DNA of 64,000 nucleotides, from assembly GCF_002843305.1 (NCBI RefSeq), contig NZ_PGSG01000029.1:1-64000 (forward strand). Reading direction: 5' to 3'. The position numbers and the translations under genes are program-made. Positions 10,222 through 19,789 of this stretch are shown in pieces. Each line of letters opens with the position of its first letter. Position 1 is the stretch's first letter. The notes under the pieces are model-generated. The model was not told the origin of the DNA, did no database searches, and saw nothing but the letters and a program-made list of their open reading frames with translations. This DNA is from Streptomyces barkulensis (lineage in GTDB: Bacteria; Actinomycetota; Actinomycetes; Streptomycetales; Streptomycetaceae).

Positions 10222-11709
10222 ATGAGTGCGAAGACTTACCAGGTGCGCACCTACGGGTGCCAGATGAACGTCCACGACTCCGAGCGCCTGTCGGGCCTGC
10301 TGGAGGACGCGGGCTATGTCCGGGCCCCGGGGGACGCCGAAGACGCCGACGTGGTCGTCTTCAACACCTGCGCGGTGCGGGAGAACGCCGACAACAAGTT
10401 GTACGGCAACCTCGGCCACCTCGCCCCGAAGAAGGCGTCCCGGCCGGGCATGCAGATCGCGGTCGGCGGCTGCCTGGCGCAGAAGGACCGCGACACCATC
10501 GTGCGGCGCGCGCCCTGGGTCGACGTGGTCTTCGGCACCCACAACATCGGCAGTCTGCCGGTGCTGCTGGAGCGTGCCCGCGTCGAGCAGGAGGCGCAGG
10601 TCGAGATCGCCGAGTCGCTGGAGGCGTTCCCCTCCACGCTGCCGACCCGGCGCGAGAGCGCGTACGCCGCCTGGGTCTCCATCTCGGTCGGCTGTAACAA
10701 CACCTGCACGTTCTGCATCGTCCCCGCGCTGCGCGGCAAGGAGAAGGACCGCCGGCCCGGCGACATCCTGGCCGAGGTCGAGGCGCTGGTCGCCGAGGGC
10801 GTCACCGAGATCACCCTGCTGGGGCAGAACGTCAACGCCTACGGATCCGACATCGGCGACCGCGAGGCCTTCTCCAAGCTGCTGCGCGCCTGCGGGAAGG
10901 TCGAGGGTCTGGAGCGGGTCCGCTTCACCTCCCCCCACCCGCGCGACTTCACCGACGACGTCATCGCCGCCATGGCCGGGACGGAGAACGTGATGCCGCA
11001 GCTGCACATGCCGCTGCAGTCCGGCTCCGACCGCGTGCTGAAGGCGATGCGCCGCTCCTACCGGCAGGAGCGCTTCCTGGGCATCATCGAGAAGGTCCGG
11101 GCCGCGATCCCCGACGCCGCGATCTCCACCGACATCATCGTGGGCTTCCCCGGCGAGACCGAGGAGGACTTCGAGCAGACCCTCCACGTCGTCCGCGAGG
11201 CCCGCTTCGCGCAGGCGTTCACCTTCCAGTACTCCAAGCGCCCCGGCACCCCGGCAGCCGAGATGGACGGGCAGATCCCCAAGGAGGTCGTGCAGACGCG
11301 GTACGAGCGTCTGGTGGCCCTCCAGGAGGAGATCTCCTGGGCGGAGAACAAGAGGCAGGTCGGGCGGACACTGGAGGTCATGGTGGCCGAGGGCGAGGGC
11401 CGCAAGGACGGCGCCACCCGCCGGTTGTCGGGCCGCGCCCCCGACAACCGCCTGGTCCACTTCACCCGCCCCGACGACGACGTACCGCGCCCGGGGGACA
11501 TGGCGACCGTCAAGGTCACCTACGCCGCCCCGCACCACCTGCTGGCCGAGGGCGCGGTGCTGGGAGTGCGGCGCACCCGCGCGGGCGACGCCTGGGAGCG
11601 GCGCAACGCCGCTCCCGCGGCCGGGCCCCGGGGCGTGATGCTCGGGCTGCCGACCGTCGGCGCTCCCGAGCCGCTGCCCGCCGCGCCGGGCGGCTGCACC
11701 GCCCGCTGA
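10222..11709 (+). CDS. miaB: tRNA-2-methylthio-N6-dimethylallyladenosine synthase MiaB
   Basis: MiaB is a radical-SAM methylthiotransferase that adds the 2-methylthio group to i6A37 in tRNAs reading UNN codons. The 495-residue protein shows the UPF0004 domain with Cys13, Cys50 and Cys84 for one [4Fe-4S] cluster. The radical-SAM motif C158-NNT-C162-TF-C165 follows, and a TRAM domain lies near the C-terminus. The last 50 or so residues are a Pro/Ala-rich extension beyond the usual family end. miaA, which makes its substrate, lies 1.4 kb downstream of its stop. Confidence 0.96.
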   Translation: MSAKTYQVRTYGCQMNVHDSERLSGLLEDAGYVRAPGDAEDADVVVFNTCAVRENADNKLYGNLGHLAPKKASRPGMQIAVGGCLAQKDRDTIVRRAPWVDVVFGTHNIGSLPVLLERARVEQEAQVEIAESLEAFPSTLPTRRESAYAAWVSISVGCNNTCTFCIVPALRGKEKDRRPGDILAEVEALVAEGVTEITLLGQNVNAYGSDIGDREAFSKLLRACGKVEGLERVRFTSPHPRDFTDDVIAAMAGTENVMPQLHMPLQSGSDRVLKAMRRSYRQERFLGIIEKVRAAIPDAAISTDIIVGFPGETEEDFEQTLHVVREARFAQAFTFQYSKRPGTPAAEMDGQIPKEVVQTRYERLVALQEEISWAENKRQVGRTLEVMVAEGEGRKDGATRRLSGRAPDNRLVHFTRPDDDVPRPGDMATVKVTYAAPHHLLAEGAVLGVRRTRAGDAWERRNAAPAAGPRGVMLGLPTVGAPEPLPAAPGGCTAR

Positions 11710-11870
11710 CGCACCCGCCCTCCGCGGCGCACAGACGCACGGGTCCGGCGTACGCGCGCCGGCCTGTGTCGGATGCGCGCCAGGTGCGCGCCGGTTGTGC
11801 GCTGGTCAGACGTGTGCGGGCCCCTGTGCGCCCGACCGCGGGGAGGGCGTGCGGCGGTAGGCTGCGAGCC

Positions 11871-12584
11871 ATGCTTGTCGCCGCCGCCGTATGCCCCTGC
11901 CCGCCGCTGCTGGTGCCCGAGGTGGCGGGAGGCGCCGCCCAGGAGATGGACGAAGCCCGAGCCGCCTGCTACGACGCGATCGCCGTCCTGGCCGCCGCGC
12001 GTCCCGGCCGGCTCGTCGTCGTCGGCGCCGCCGATCCGGCGGGCCGGGGCAGGTACCCGCAGGGCGCCACCGGCTCCTTCCACGCCTTCGGGGTCGGTCT
12101 GGAGGTCCGGCTGGGGTCGGGCGAGGGCCCGTCCGCCGGGCATCCGCTGCCGCCGTCCCTGGCCGTGGGCGCCTGGCTGCTGGAACGCACGGGCTGGGGC
12201 GCGGCGCCGGTGGAGGGGATCGCGGTGGGGGAGCCGCTGCCGAAGGAGCGCTGCGCGCAGACCGGGCGGGAGCTGGCCGCCTCGGCGGAGCGCGTCGCGC
12301 TGCTGGTCATGGGCGACGGCAGCGCCTGCCGGACGATCAAGGCCCCCGGCTACTTCGACGAGCGTGCCGCCGCCTTCGACGCGGAGGCGGCCCGTGCCCT
12401 GGGCGCGGCCGACCCCGCCGGGCTGCTGGCCCTCGACGAGGAGCTGGCCTACGAGCTGAAGGCGTCCGGCCGGGCCTGCTGGCAGGTGCTGGCCGGCGCG
12501 GCCGGGAACGCGGGGCTCAAGGGGCGGCTGCTGTACGACCGGGCGCCCTACGGTGTCGGCTATCTGGTGGCGAGCTGGTCGTAG
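11871..12584 (+). CDS. Class III extradiol dioxygenase subunit B-like protein
   Basis: The 237-residue protein starts MLVAAAVCPCPPLLVPEVAGG, the beginning of a LigB-like (protocatechuate/catechol class III dioxygenase B-subunit) fold common in streptomycetes between miaB and miaA. The motif VALLVMGDGSACRTIKAPG and the C-terminal GRLLYDRAPYGVGYLVASW fit that group. No A subunit or catabolic genes are nearby, so a housekeeping or unknown role is more likely than aromatic catabolism. ATG 11871 is chosen because homology begins there; upstream in-frame sequence is low-complexity. Confidence 0.72.
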   Translation: MLVAAAVCPCPPLLVPEVAGGAAQEMDEARAACYDAIAVLAAARPGRLVVVGAADPAGRGRYPQGATGSFHAFGVGLEVRLGSGEGPSAGHPLPPSLAVGAWLLERTGWGAAPVEGIAVGEPLPKERCAQTGRELAASAERVALLVMGDGSACRTIKAPGYFDERAAAFDAEAARALGAADPAGLLALDEELAYELKASGRACWQVLAGAAGNAGLKGRLLYDRAPYGVGYLVASWS

Positions 12585-12596
12585 GCCGGCCCGCCC

Positions 12597-12628
12597 CCTC
12601 CGTCCCCGCCGTGCGGCGGGGACGGAGG
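12597..12628. terminator. Bidirectional hairpin terminator
   Basis: A perfect 14-bp inverted repeat (12597-12610 / 12615-12628) with loop GTGC lies between the convergent LigB-like gene and the small basic-protein gene, so it can serve both. Confidence 0.75.
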
Positions 12629-12632
12629 CCGC

Positions 12633-12824
12633 TCAGGCGGCGGGGCCGGCGGTGTCCCCCTTCTCGTCCCTCTCACGGGTCATCCGCTCCCGCGCCTCCT
12701 GGATCTTCGCGTCTCGGGTCCCGGTGCGGCGCCGGTGCCTGCCTCCGGTTCCGCCACCGGACGTCTCCCCGGCCTTCCCGCCGCGGCGGCCGGCCATGCC
12801 CCTGACCCTGTCCATGATGCCCAT
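12633..12824 (-). CDS. Small basic MT0933-antitoxin-like protein
   Basis: This is a 63-residue protein beginning MGIMDRVRGMAGRRGGKAGE, with many Arg, Lys, Gly and Glu residues. The start resembles the small MT0933/Rv0909-type antitoxin family found next to miaA in streptomycetes, but no partner toxin is visible. ATG 12824 has GGAAG about 8 nt upstream; a GTG three codons earlier (12833) is less well spaced. Function is uncertain. Confidence 0.5.
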   Translation of the reverse strand: MGIMDRVRGMAGRRGGKAGETSGGGTGGRHRRRTGTRDAKIQEARERMTRERDEKGDTAGPAA

Positions 12825-13147
12825 GGCGGTCACTTCCGTTCTCTCGCGGTCCTCTCGCGCTCCGCCGGTGACCCCCGCCCCGGGGCGGGGCCCCGGCCCA
12901 CTCGCGCATCGCCGACAATGGTGCGAATCGCCTCATATACACCTCAGACCTTACTCGCGCGGTCGCGGTTCCGCGCCTCACGGAGCGGTTCACCGGCCCG
13001 CACCCCGGTTGCCCGGCCGCGGGCCGGTACGCCGTGACGGGCGACGGGCGACGGGTGACGGGCGACGAGCGACGAGCGAGGGGCGCGGACGTGTGGCGCC
13101 GCGTGACCCGCTCGGAGCCCTCCTTGTGTGTTTGCGAGACTTGGGCC
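12825..13147. promoter_or_regulatory. Divergent promoter region upstream of miaA
   Basis: This 323-bp gap lies between divergent genes. An AT-richer patch around 12925-12955 may hold promoters. A run of six 7-bp units (GACGGGC and close variants) occupies 13036-13077. I see no further gene. Confidence 0.4.
13036..13077. repeat. Tandem 7-bp repeat, six units
   Basis: Successive units of GACGGGC/GACGGGT/GACGAGC run without interruption upstream of miaA. This is a simple slippage-prone repeat with no evident coding role. Confidence 0.8.
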
Positions 13148-14086
13148 GTGAGCAGCTCACCCCCCAACCCCCGTGTCATCGCCGTGGTCGGACCCACCGC
13201 GGCCGGAAAGTCCGACCTGGGCGTCGCTCTGGCCCGGCATCTCGGCGGCGAGGTGATCAACGCCGACTCCATGCAGCTCTACCGGGGCATGGACATCGGC
13301 ACCGCCAAGCTGACTCAGGAGGAGCGCCAGGGCGTCCCGCACCGCCTTCTGGACGTCTGGGACGTGACGGTCACCGCCAGCGTCGCCGAGTACCAGCGTC
13401 TGGCCCGCGCCGAGATCGACCGTCTGCTCGCCCAGGGGCGCACCCCCGTGCTCGTGGGCGGGTCCGGGCTGTACGTGCGCGGCGCCGTCGACGCCCTGGA
13501 GTTCCCCGGCACCGATCCGGCCGTGCGGGCCCGGCTGGAGGCCGAGCTGGCCGAGTCCGGCTCCGGGGCGTTGCACGCCCGGCTCGCCGCCGTCGACCCC
13601 GAGGCGGCCCGCGCGATCCTGCCCGGCAACGGCCGCCGGATCGTCCGCGCCCTGGAGGTCGTCGAGATCACCGGCCGCCCCTTCACCGCCAACCTCCCCG
13701 GCCCCGAATCCGTCTACGACACCCTCCAGATCGGGGTCGACGTCGCACGCCCCGAACTCGACGAGCGGATCTCCCGGCGGGTGGACCGGATGTGGGAGGC
13801 CGGGCTGGTCGAGGAGGTGCGAGAGCTGGAGCGCGCGGGACTGCGCGAGGGCCGCACGGCCTCGCGGGCCCTGGGCTACCAGCAGATCCTGGCCGCTCTG
13901 GCCGGTGAGTGCACCGAGGACGAGGCGCGCGTCGAGACCGTACGCGCCACCAAGCGCTTCGCGCGGCGCCAGGACTCCTGGTTCCGCCGCGACCCGCGTG
14001 TCCACTGGCTCAGCGGCGCGGCGGACGATCGTGGCGAACTGCCCGACAGGGCGCTGGCCCTCCTCGAACGAGCGGTCACAGCCTGA
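13148..14086 (+). CDS. miaA: tRNA dimethylallyltransferase MiaA
   Basis: MiaA transfers a dimethylallyl group to A37 of tRNAs, the substrate for MiaB. The 312-residue protein has the P-loop GPTAAGKS (residues 15-22), the DMAPP-binding segment INADSMQLYRGMDIGTAK, the VLVGGSGLYVRG motif and the C-terminal GYQQILAAL. The GTG at 13148 is chosen because the conserved N-terminus (PRVIAVVGPTAAGKS) starts just after it. Sequence further upstream in the same frame is the 7-bp repeat. Confidence 0.95.
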   Translation: MSSSPPNPRVIAVVGPTAAGKSDLGVALARHLGGEVINADSMQLYRGMDIGTAKLTQEERQGVPHRLLDVWDVTVTASVAEYQRLARAEIDRLLAQGRTPVLVGGSGLYVRGAVDALEFPGTDPAVRARLEAELAESGSGALHARLAAVDPEAARAILPGNGRRIVRALEVVEITGRPFTANLPGPESVYDTLQIGVDVARPELDERISRRVDRMWEAGLVEEVRELERAGLREGRTASRALGYQQILAALAGECTEDEARVETVRATKRFARRQDSWFRRDPRVHWLSGAADDRGELPDRALALLERAVTA

Positions 14087-14150
14087 TCACGTGATGGCAT
14101 CGGGACGCCCAGCGGGCGCTGGACGGCCGCTCCGGCGTGCCATCATCGAG

Positions 14151-14180
14151 CATCGGCGAGCATCGGCGAGCATCGGCGAG
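14151..14180. repeat. Tandem 10-bp repeat, three exact copies
   Basis: Three exact copies of CATCGGCGAG are flanked by partial copies (14141-14150 and 14181-14185). They lie in the 5' leader between miaA and the next gene. Confidence 0.85.
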
Positions 14181-14231
14181 CATCGACCGCCGATCGAGCC
14201 GCAGAGCCGGGAGTTGGGAGGGCACGTGGCG

Positions 14232-14741
14232 ATGGAGGCCGGCCCCCGCAACAGCGACGAACCGGTCGTCGAGCAGCTCCGCGCCGACGGCGCGGCCGGC
14301 GACGACCCGAGGCCCCTGGACGGTCCGAGGCCCCTGGACGGCGCGGGCCCACTGGAGGACGGGGACGGACTCGAGGTGCTGGAGGAAGCGGCCCCCGAGG
14401 AGGACGAGTCCTACGGCGAACTCCGCCCGCCCCGGAAGCTGCGGCTGTGGCAGCTCGCCCCCATCGTCGGCCTGGGCGCGGCCGGCTCGCTGATGTTCGC
14501 CTTCCCGCTCGCCTTCGGTCTCGGTGAGGGAGGGGCGGTGGTCGCCATGCTCGGACTGCTCCTCAGCTGCTGCGCCGCGGGCTGGGGCATGATGGCCGCC
14601 CGCCGCGTCGGCCTCGCCTGGCCGGGCCTGCCGGCGCGCGGCTCCGGAGAGCGCCCCGACTGGCGTCTGGTCGTCCTGTACACGCTGATCGTGGGCACCC
14701 TCGTGGCGCTGGCCGTCTGGCGCGTCGCCCGGCTCCGCTAG
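14232..14741 (+). CDS. Two-helix integral membrane protein, unknown function
   Basis: This 169-residue protein has an acidic, Pro/Gly-rich N-terminal half of about 70 residues. Hydrophobic helices follow (LWQLAPIVGLGAAGSLMFAFPLAFGL and VVAMLGLLLSCCAAGWGMMAARR) and a last helix LVVLYTLIVGTLVALAVWRV. Translation could start at ATG 14232 or at GTG 14226; GGGAGGG stands just upstream of both. It lies between miaA and dapF and is conserved in position in streptomycetes as far as I recall. The function is unknown. Confidence 0.7.
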   Translation: MEAGPRNSDEPVVEQLRADGAAGDDPRPLDGPRPLDGAGPLEDGDGLEVLEEAAPEEDESYGELRPPRKLRLWQLAPIVGLGAAGSLMFAFPLAFGLGEGGAVVAMLGLLLSCCAAGWGMMAARRVGLAWPGLPARGSGERPDWRLVVLYTLIVGTLVALAVWRVARLR

Positions 14742-14782
14742 CGCCCGCCGGCCCGGCCGGCGGGCGGGTTCCGCCCCGTACG

Positions 14783-15685
14783 ATGGGCACCGTGAACAGC
14801 GCAGCAGGGGCCGCAGGCACGCCCGTGCCGTTCCTCAAGGGGCACGGCACCGAGAACGACTTCGTGATCATCCCCGACCCGGACGGGACACTGGATCTGT
14901 CCGCCGCGGCCGTGGCCCGGCTGTGCGACCGGCGTGCCGGGATCGGCGGGGACGGCCTGCTGCGGGTGGTGCGCTCCGCGGCCCACCCCGAGGCGCGCCC
15001 GATGGCCGGCGAGGCCGAGTGGTTCATGGACTACCGCAACGCCGACGGCAGCGTCGCGGAGATGTGCGGCAACGGCGTACGGGTCTTCGCACGCTACCTC
15101 CAGCGCGCCGGGCTGGCCGGGGCCGGCGACCTCGCCGTCGCCACCCGGGCCGGTGTGCGCCGGGTGCGCCTGGCCGAGGACGGCGGCGTCACCGTCCACA
15201 TGGGCGCCGCCAAGCTGCCCGGCGGCACGGGGACGGACGTCACCGTCACGGTGGGGGAGCGCAGCTGGTCCGCGCTCCAGGTCGACATGGGCAATCCGCA
15301 CGCCGTCGCCTTCGTCGGCGACCTCGCCCACGCCGGCGACCTGACCACCGCCCCGGCCGTGGCACCGGCCACCGCCTACCCCGAGGGCGTCAACGTCGAG
15401 TTCGTCGTCGGCCGGGGGCCGCGCCACGTGGCCCTGCGGGTGCACGAGCGCGGTTCCGGCGAGACCCGCTCCTGCGGTACGGGCGCCTGCGCGGTCATGG
15501 TCGCCGCCGCCCGCCGCGACGGCGCGGACCCGGCCGCGGACGGCGCTCCGGTCACCTACACCGTCGACGTCCCCGGCGGGCGGCTGGTGATCACCGAACA
15601 TCCGGACGGCGGTATCGAGATGACCGGCCCCGCCGTGATCGTCGCCGAGGGCACGATCGACCCCGGCCTGCTCGCCGTTTCCTGA
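14783..15685 (+). CDS. dapF: Diaminopimelate epimerase
   Basis: DapF converts LL- to meso-diaminopimelate for lysine and peptidoglycan synthesis. The 300-residue protein contains the N-terminal FLKGHGTENDFVIIPD and both catalytic cysteines in mirror-image motifs: Cys95 in EMCGNGVRVF and Cys231 in RSCGTGACAV. It starts at ATG 14783; GTG 14792 is an alternative. LL-DAP is characteristic of Streptomyces walls, so this enzyme mainly serves lysine synthesis there. Confidence 0.95.
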   Translation: MGTVNSAAGAAGTPVPFLKGHGTENDFVIIPDPDGTLDLSAAAVARLCDRRAGIGGDGLLRVVRSAAHPEARPMAGEAEWFMDYRNADGSVAEMCGNGVRVFARYLQRAGLAGAGDLAVATRAGVRRVRLAEDGGVTVHMGAAKLPGGTGTDVTVTVGERSWSALQVDMGNPHAVAFVGDLAHAGDLTTAPAVAPATAYPEGVNVEFVVGRGPRHVALRVHERGSGETRSCGTGACAVMVAAARRDGADPAADGAPVTYTVDVPGGRLVITEHPDGGIEMTGPAVIVAEGTIDPGLLAVS

Positions 15686-15790
15686 GGGCGACCGCTCGAA
15701 CGGGTGATCCCGGCCACTGCGGACGGGAGGCGGCCCGCGGGGTGTGGGAGGCTCGGTAGGATCAAGCCCCCCGACGCAGTGGGAGGTGCC

Positions 15791-17947
15791 ATGAGCGCAG
15801 TACGGAGCCTTCGCAAGCTCGGTCGTGCGGCCCTCCTGGGTCCGTCGCCCCGTCACGCCCTCCCCGACGCCATCGAGCACGTGGCCAAGGCGCACCGCGC
15901 CCACCACCCGCGCGCCGACCTCGACGCACTGCGCCGTGCCTATGTCCTGGCGGAGTCCTCGCACCGGGGGCAGACGCGCAAGAGCGGCGAGCCGTACATC
16001 ACCCACCCGCTGGCCGTCACCCTGATCCTGGCCGAACTCGGTGCCGAGACCACGACCCTGACGGCCTCTCTGCTCCACGACACCGTCGAGGACACCGAGG
16101 TGACGCTGGAACAGGTGCGGGCGGAGTTCGGCGAGGAGGTGGGTTACCTCGTCGACGGTGTCACCAAACTGGAGAAGGTGGACTACGGCGCCGCCGCCGA
16201 GCCGGAGACCTTCCGCAAGATGCTGGTGGCCACCGGCAACGACGTGCGGGTGATGTCCATCAAACTCGCCGACCGGCTGCACAACATGCGCACCCTGGGC
16301 GTGATGCGGCCCGAGAAGCAGGCGCGCATCGCCCGCGTCACCCGCGACGTGCTGATCCCGCTGGCCGAGCGGCTGGGCGTGCAGGCGCTCAAGACCGAGC
16401 TGGAGGACCTGGCCTTCGCCGTCCTCCACCCCGAGGAGTACACCCGCACCCGGGAGCTGATCCGCGGGCACAACGCCGGCGCCGACCCGCTCGCCGAGAT
16501 CGCCGAGTCGGTGCGGGCCGTACTGCGCGAGGCGGACATCGCCGCCGAGGTCCTCATCCGGCCGCGACACTTCCTCTCCGTCCACCGGGCCCGCGCCAAA
16601 CGCGGCGAGCTGGGCCCCTGCGACTTCGGGCGGCTGCTGATCCTGGTCGCCGAGAACGCGGACTGCTACGCGGTCCTGGGAGAACTGCACACCTGCTTCA
16701 CACCGATGATGTCGGAGTTCAAGGACTTCATCGCCGTGCCGAAGTTCAACCTGTACCAGTCGCTGCACACCGCGGTCGCCGACACCGGGGGGCGGGTGGC
16801 CGAGGTCCTGGTCCGCACCCACCGGATGCACCGGGTCGCCGAGGCCGGGGTGATCGCCCTCGGCGACCCGCACCGGGCCTCCGGTGCCTCCGGTGCCGAC
16901 CCCGCCGGCGAGACGGCCGCCGCGGACGACGGACGCGCCGACCCCACCCGTCCCGGCTGGCTGGAGCGGTTGCTGGAGTGGCAGAGCCACGCGCCCGACC
17001 CGGACACCTTCTGGGCCGAACTGCGCGACGACCTCGCCCAGGACCGCGAGATCACCGTCTTCTGCACCGATCCGGGCGGCCCCGGCCGGACCGCCGCCCT
17101 CCACCTGCCCGCGGGCGCCACCTGCGTGGACGCGGCCTACGCCCGCTACGGCGCGGCCGGGCACGCCCTGGTCGGCGCCCGGGTGGACGGACGGCTCGCG
17201 GCGCTGGGCACCGTGCTGAGCGACGGCGACTCGCTGCAGTTGCTGATGGCTCCCGAGGGCACGTCCGGCCCCTCCCCGCAGTGGCTCGAGCACGCCCGCA
17301 CCCCCACCGCGCGGATCGCCATCCGCACCTGGCTCGATGCCTGCGCGGAGGGCGGCGAGCGGTCGGAGGGAGCGGGCGGGCAGGCCCGTACGGCCCCTCC
17401 GAGCGCGGCCCGGGAGCCCGCCCTCCCCCCTGCCGCCGTACCCGATGGCCCGCCTGCCGTACCCGGCGGTCCGCGCCGGGCCGCCCGGCCCCGCCAGAGG
17501 CCCGCGGCCGTGGCCGGGATGCCAGGCGCCCCCGTGCGGCTGGCCCGCTGCTGCACGCCGGTGCCCCCCGACGCCGTGGTCGGCTTCGCGGTGCGCGGCG
17601 GCGCGGTGACCGCCCACCGGGAGGGCTGCCCCACCGTGGCCCGGATGACCGCCGCCGGGCGCGAGACCGTGTCCGTGCGGTGGCAGGACTCCGGCGCGGG
17701 CTGCCGGGTGACGCTGCACGCCGAGTCGCTGAGCCGCCCGCACCTCCTCGCCGATCTGACCGAGGCCATCGCGGCGGAAGGGGCCGCCGTGGTCTCCGCC
17801 GAGGTGGAACCACCCAGGGAGCACCGGGTGCGGCACACCTACACCCTGCGGCTGGAGGACGCCGGAGAGCTGCCCCGGCTGATGCGCGCCATGCGGGAGG
17901 TGCCCGGCGTCTACGACGTCGTCCGGGCCACCAGCCCCCAGCCCTGA
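15791..17947 (+). CDS. rshA: RelA/SpoT homologue, RshA-like
   Basis: This is a long (p)ppGpp metabolism protein of 718 residues with HD hydrolase, synthetase, TGS, Zn-finger-like and ACT domains. The HD domain is intact: THPLAVTLILAELG, HDTVEDTEV and KLADRLHNMRT. The synthetase domain (about residues 255-350) keeps EFKDFIAVPKFN, LYQSLHT and EVLVRT. In it the usual DL-x-IR strand reads DFGRLLILV and the EIQIRT glutamine is a leucine, so synthesis may be weak or absent. The CC motif (RCCTPVPPD) and a C-terminal ACT domain are present. ATG 15791 follows GGGAGGTGCC. Position between dapF and hflX matches rshA rather than relA. Confidence 0.88.
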   Translation: MSAVRSLRKLGRAALLGPSPRHALPDAIEHVAKAHRAHHPRADLDALRRAYVLAESSHRGQTRKSGEPYITHPLAVTLILAELGAETTTLTASLLHDTVEDTEVTLEQVRAEFGEEVGYLVDGVTKLEKVDYGAAAEPETFRKMLVATGNDVRVMSIKLADRLHNMRTLGVMRPEKQARIARVTRDVLIPLAERLGVQALKTELEDLAFAVLHPEEYTRTRELIRGHNAGADPLAEIAESVRAVLREADIAAEVLIRPRHFLSVHRARAKRGELGPCDFGRLLILVAENADCYAVLGELHTCFTPMMSEFKDFIAVPKFNLYQSLHTAVADTGGRVAEVLVRTHRMHRVAEAGVIALGDPHRASGASGADPAGETAAADDGRADPTRPGWLERLLEWQSHAPDPDTFWAELRDDLAQDREITVFCTDPGGPGRTAALHLPAGATCVDAAYARYGAAGHALVGARVDGRLAALGTVLSDGDSLQLLMAPEGTSGPSPQWLEHARTPTARIAIRTWLDACAEGGERSEGAGGQARTAPPSAAREPALPPAAVPDGPPAVPGGPRRAARPRQRPAAVAGMPGAPVRLARCCTPVPPDAVVGFAVRGGAVTAHREGCPTVARMTAAGRETVSVRWQDSGAGCRVTLHAESLSRPHLLADLTEAIAAEGAAVVSAEVEPPREHRVRHTYTLRLEDAGELPRLMRAMREVPGVYDVVRATSPQP

Positions 17948-17953
17948 GGAGCC

Positions 17954-17986
17954 CGCTCGGGGGCCGCTCGGGGGCCGCTCGGGGGA
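17954..17986. repeat. Tandem 11-bp repeat
   Basis: About three near-identical units of CGCTCGGGGGC follow the rshA stop, in the 230-bp rshA-hflX gap. I see no gene or clear hairpin in the rest of this gap. Confidence 0.6.
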
Positions 17987-18177
17987 GCCCGGCCCCCGGA
18001 AGGGCCGGGATGCCGCGCAAACCAGGTGACGGCCGGGCCGCGCCGTGCCACCATCGTCGTGTCCGGGCGGGCCGCGGCCCGCGTCCGTACTCGTGTCCGT
18101 GCCCGTGCCGACGGGAATGTTCCGGGTGCCGCACACGTTGACCCGGATACCTTCACTCCATCGACGTAAGGACTCAC

Positions 18178-19677
18178 TTGACCTTCTCTTCCTCCCTTCC
18201 GCAGAACGGCCAGCGCCTCGCCGAGACGTACCGCCGAGCCGACGCCCTGATGGAGGAGGACGTCGCTTGGAGCCAGGACATCGACGGCGAGCGCGACGGC
18301 GACCAGTACGACCGTTCCGAGCGCGCCGCCCTCCGCCGCGTCGCGGGTCTCTCCACCGAACTGCAGGACGTCACCGAGGTCGAGTACCGGCAGCTGCGGC
18401 TGGAGCGCGTGGTGCTCGTGGGCGTGTGGACCTCCGGCACCGCACAGGACGCCGAGAACTCCCTCGCCGAACTCGCCGCCCTCGCCGAGACCGCGGGCGC
18501 GCTCGTCCTCGACGGTGTGATCCAGCGCCGCGACAAGCCGGATCCGGCCACCTACATCGGCTCGGGCAAGGCGCAGGAGCTGCGCGACATCGTGGTCGAG
18601 ACGGCGGCCGACACCGTCGTGTGCGACGGCGAGCTCAGCCCGGGCCAGCTCATCCACCTCGAGGACGTCGTCAAGGTCAAGGTGGTGGACCGCACCGCCC
18701 TGATCCTCGACATCTTCGCCCAGCACGCCAAGTCCCGCGAGGGCAAGGCGCAGGTCTCGCTCGCGCAGATGCAGTACATGCTGCCCAGGCTGCGCGGCTG
18801 GGGCCAGTCGCTGTCCCGGCAGATGGGCGGTGGCGGCTCCGGATCCTCCGGCGGCGGCATGGCCACCCGCGGTCCCGGTGAGACCAAGATCGAGACCGAC
18901 CGGCGGCGGATCCGCGAGAAGATGGCGAAGATGCGCCGGGAGATCGCGGAGATGAAGACCGGCCGCGACGTCAAGCGGCAGGAGCGGCGCCGCAACAAGG
19001 TGCCGTCGGTCGCCATCGCCGGATACACCAACGCGGGCAAGTCCTCGCTGCTCAACCGTCTCACGGGCGCGGGCGTGCTGGTGGAGAACGCGCTGTTCGC
19101 CACCCTCGACCCGACCGTGCGACGTGCCGAGACCCCCAGCGGGCGCGCGTACACCCTGGCCGACACCGTCGGCTTCGTACGCCATCTGCCGCACCACCTC
19201 GTCGAGGCGTTCCGCTCCACGATGGAGGAGGTCGGCGACGCCGACCTGATCCTCCACGTGGTCGACGGCTCGCACCCGGCACCGGAGGAGCAGCTCGCCG
19301 CCGTGCGCGAGGTGGTCCGGGACGTCGGCGCGGTGGAGGTGCCCGAGATCGTGGTGGTCAACAAGGCGGACGCGGCCGATCCGCTGACCCTGGCGCGGCT
19401 GCTGCGCGCCGAGAAGCACGCCATCGCCGTCTCCGCCCGGACCGGGCAGGGCATCGACGAGCTGCTGGAGCTGATCGACCGGGAACTGCCGCGCCCGGCC
19501 GTGGAGCTGACGGTGCTGGTGCCCTACACCCGTGGCGACCTGGTCTCCCGGGTCCACGCCGACGGGGAGGTCCTCTCCGAGGAGCACACCGAGGGCGGCA
19601 CACTGCTCGCGGCCCGTGTCCACGAGGAGCTGGCGGCCGAACTCAGGGCGTACGCCACCGCCGGCACGGCGGCCTGA
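18178..19677 (+). CDS. hflX: GTPase HflX
   Basis: HflX is a ribosome-associated GTPase that splits stalled 70S ribosomes. The 499-residue protein has the glycine-rich HflX N-domain (DGVIQRRDKPDPATYIGSGKA), the coiled-coil linker GPGETKIETDRRRIREKMAK, and G1 GYTNAGKS at 282-289. G3 is in TLADTVGFVRHLPHHL and G4 in VVNKADAAD. The start is TTG 18178, with AAGGA five nt upstream; no ATG or GTG fits the conserved N-terminus. A strong hairpin at 19710-19750 ends the transcript. Confidence 0.94.
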   Translation: MTFSSSLPQNGQRLAETYRRADALMEEDVAWSQDIDGERDGDQYDRSERAALRRVAGLSTELQDVTEVEYRQLRLERVVLVGVWTSGTAQDAENSLAELAALAETAGALVLDGVIQRRDKPDPATYIGSGKAQELRDIVVETAADTVVCDGELSPGQLIHLEDVVKVKVVDRTALILDIFAQHAKSREGKAQVSLAQMQYMLPRLRGWGQSLSRQMGGGGSGSSGGGMATRGPGETKIETDRRRIREKMAKMRREIAEMKTGRDVKRQERRRNKVPSVAIAGYTNAGKSSLLNRLTGAGVLVENALFATLDPTVRRAETPSGRAYTLADTVGFVRHLPHHLVEAFRSTMEEVGDADLILHVVDGSHPAPEEQLAAVREVVRDVGAVEVPEIVVVNKADAADPLTLARLLRAEKHAIAVSARTGQGIDELLELIDRELPRPAVELTVLVPYTRGDLVSRVHADGEVLSEEHTEGGTLLAARVHEELAAELRAYATAGTAA

Positions 19678-19709
19678 CCCCGGCGCCGCACGCGCCTTCC
19701 GACAACGCG

Positions 19710-19750
19710 CACCGGGCCCGCCCCCTCTCCAGGAGGGGGCGGGCCCGGTG
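19710..19750. terminator. 17-bp hairpin terminator after hflX
   Basis: A perfect 17-bp inverted repeat (19710-19726 / 19734-19750) has a 7-nt loop. It is very GC-rich, with no U-tract. It separates hflX from the downstream response-regulator gene on the same strand. Confidence 0.85.
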
Positions 19751-19789
19751 GCCGTGTGGGGCCGGATGCCGGGCGGGCATACTGATCCC

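Noticed and set aside
11766..11870. An upstream extension of the LigB-like protein
   Set aside because: The in-frame upstream residues are Arg/Ala low complexity. The conserved start is at ATG 11871.
14151..14180. Short direct repeats that might suggest a CRISPR array
   Set aside because: The 10-bp units are head to tail with no spacers, and no cas gene is present.
14738..18136. A 1132-codon antisense frame over dapF and rshA
   Set aside because: It crosses two well-supported genes and shows only low-complexity sequence.
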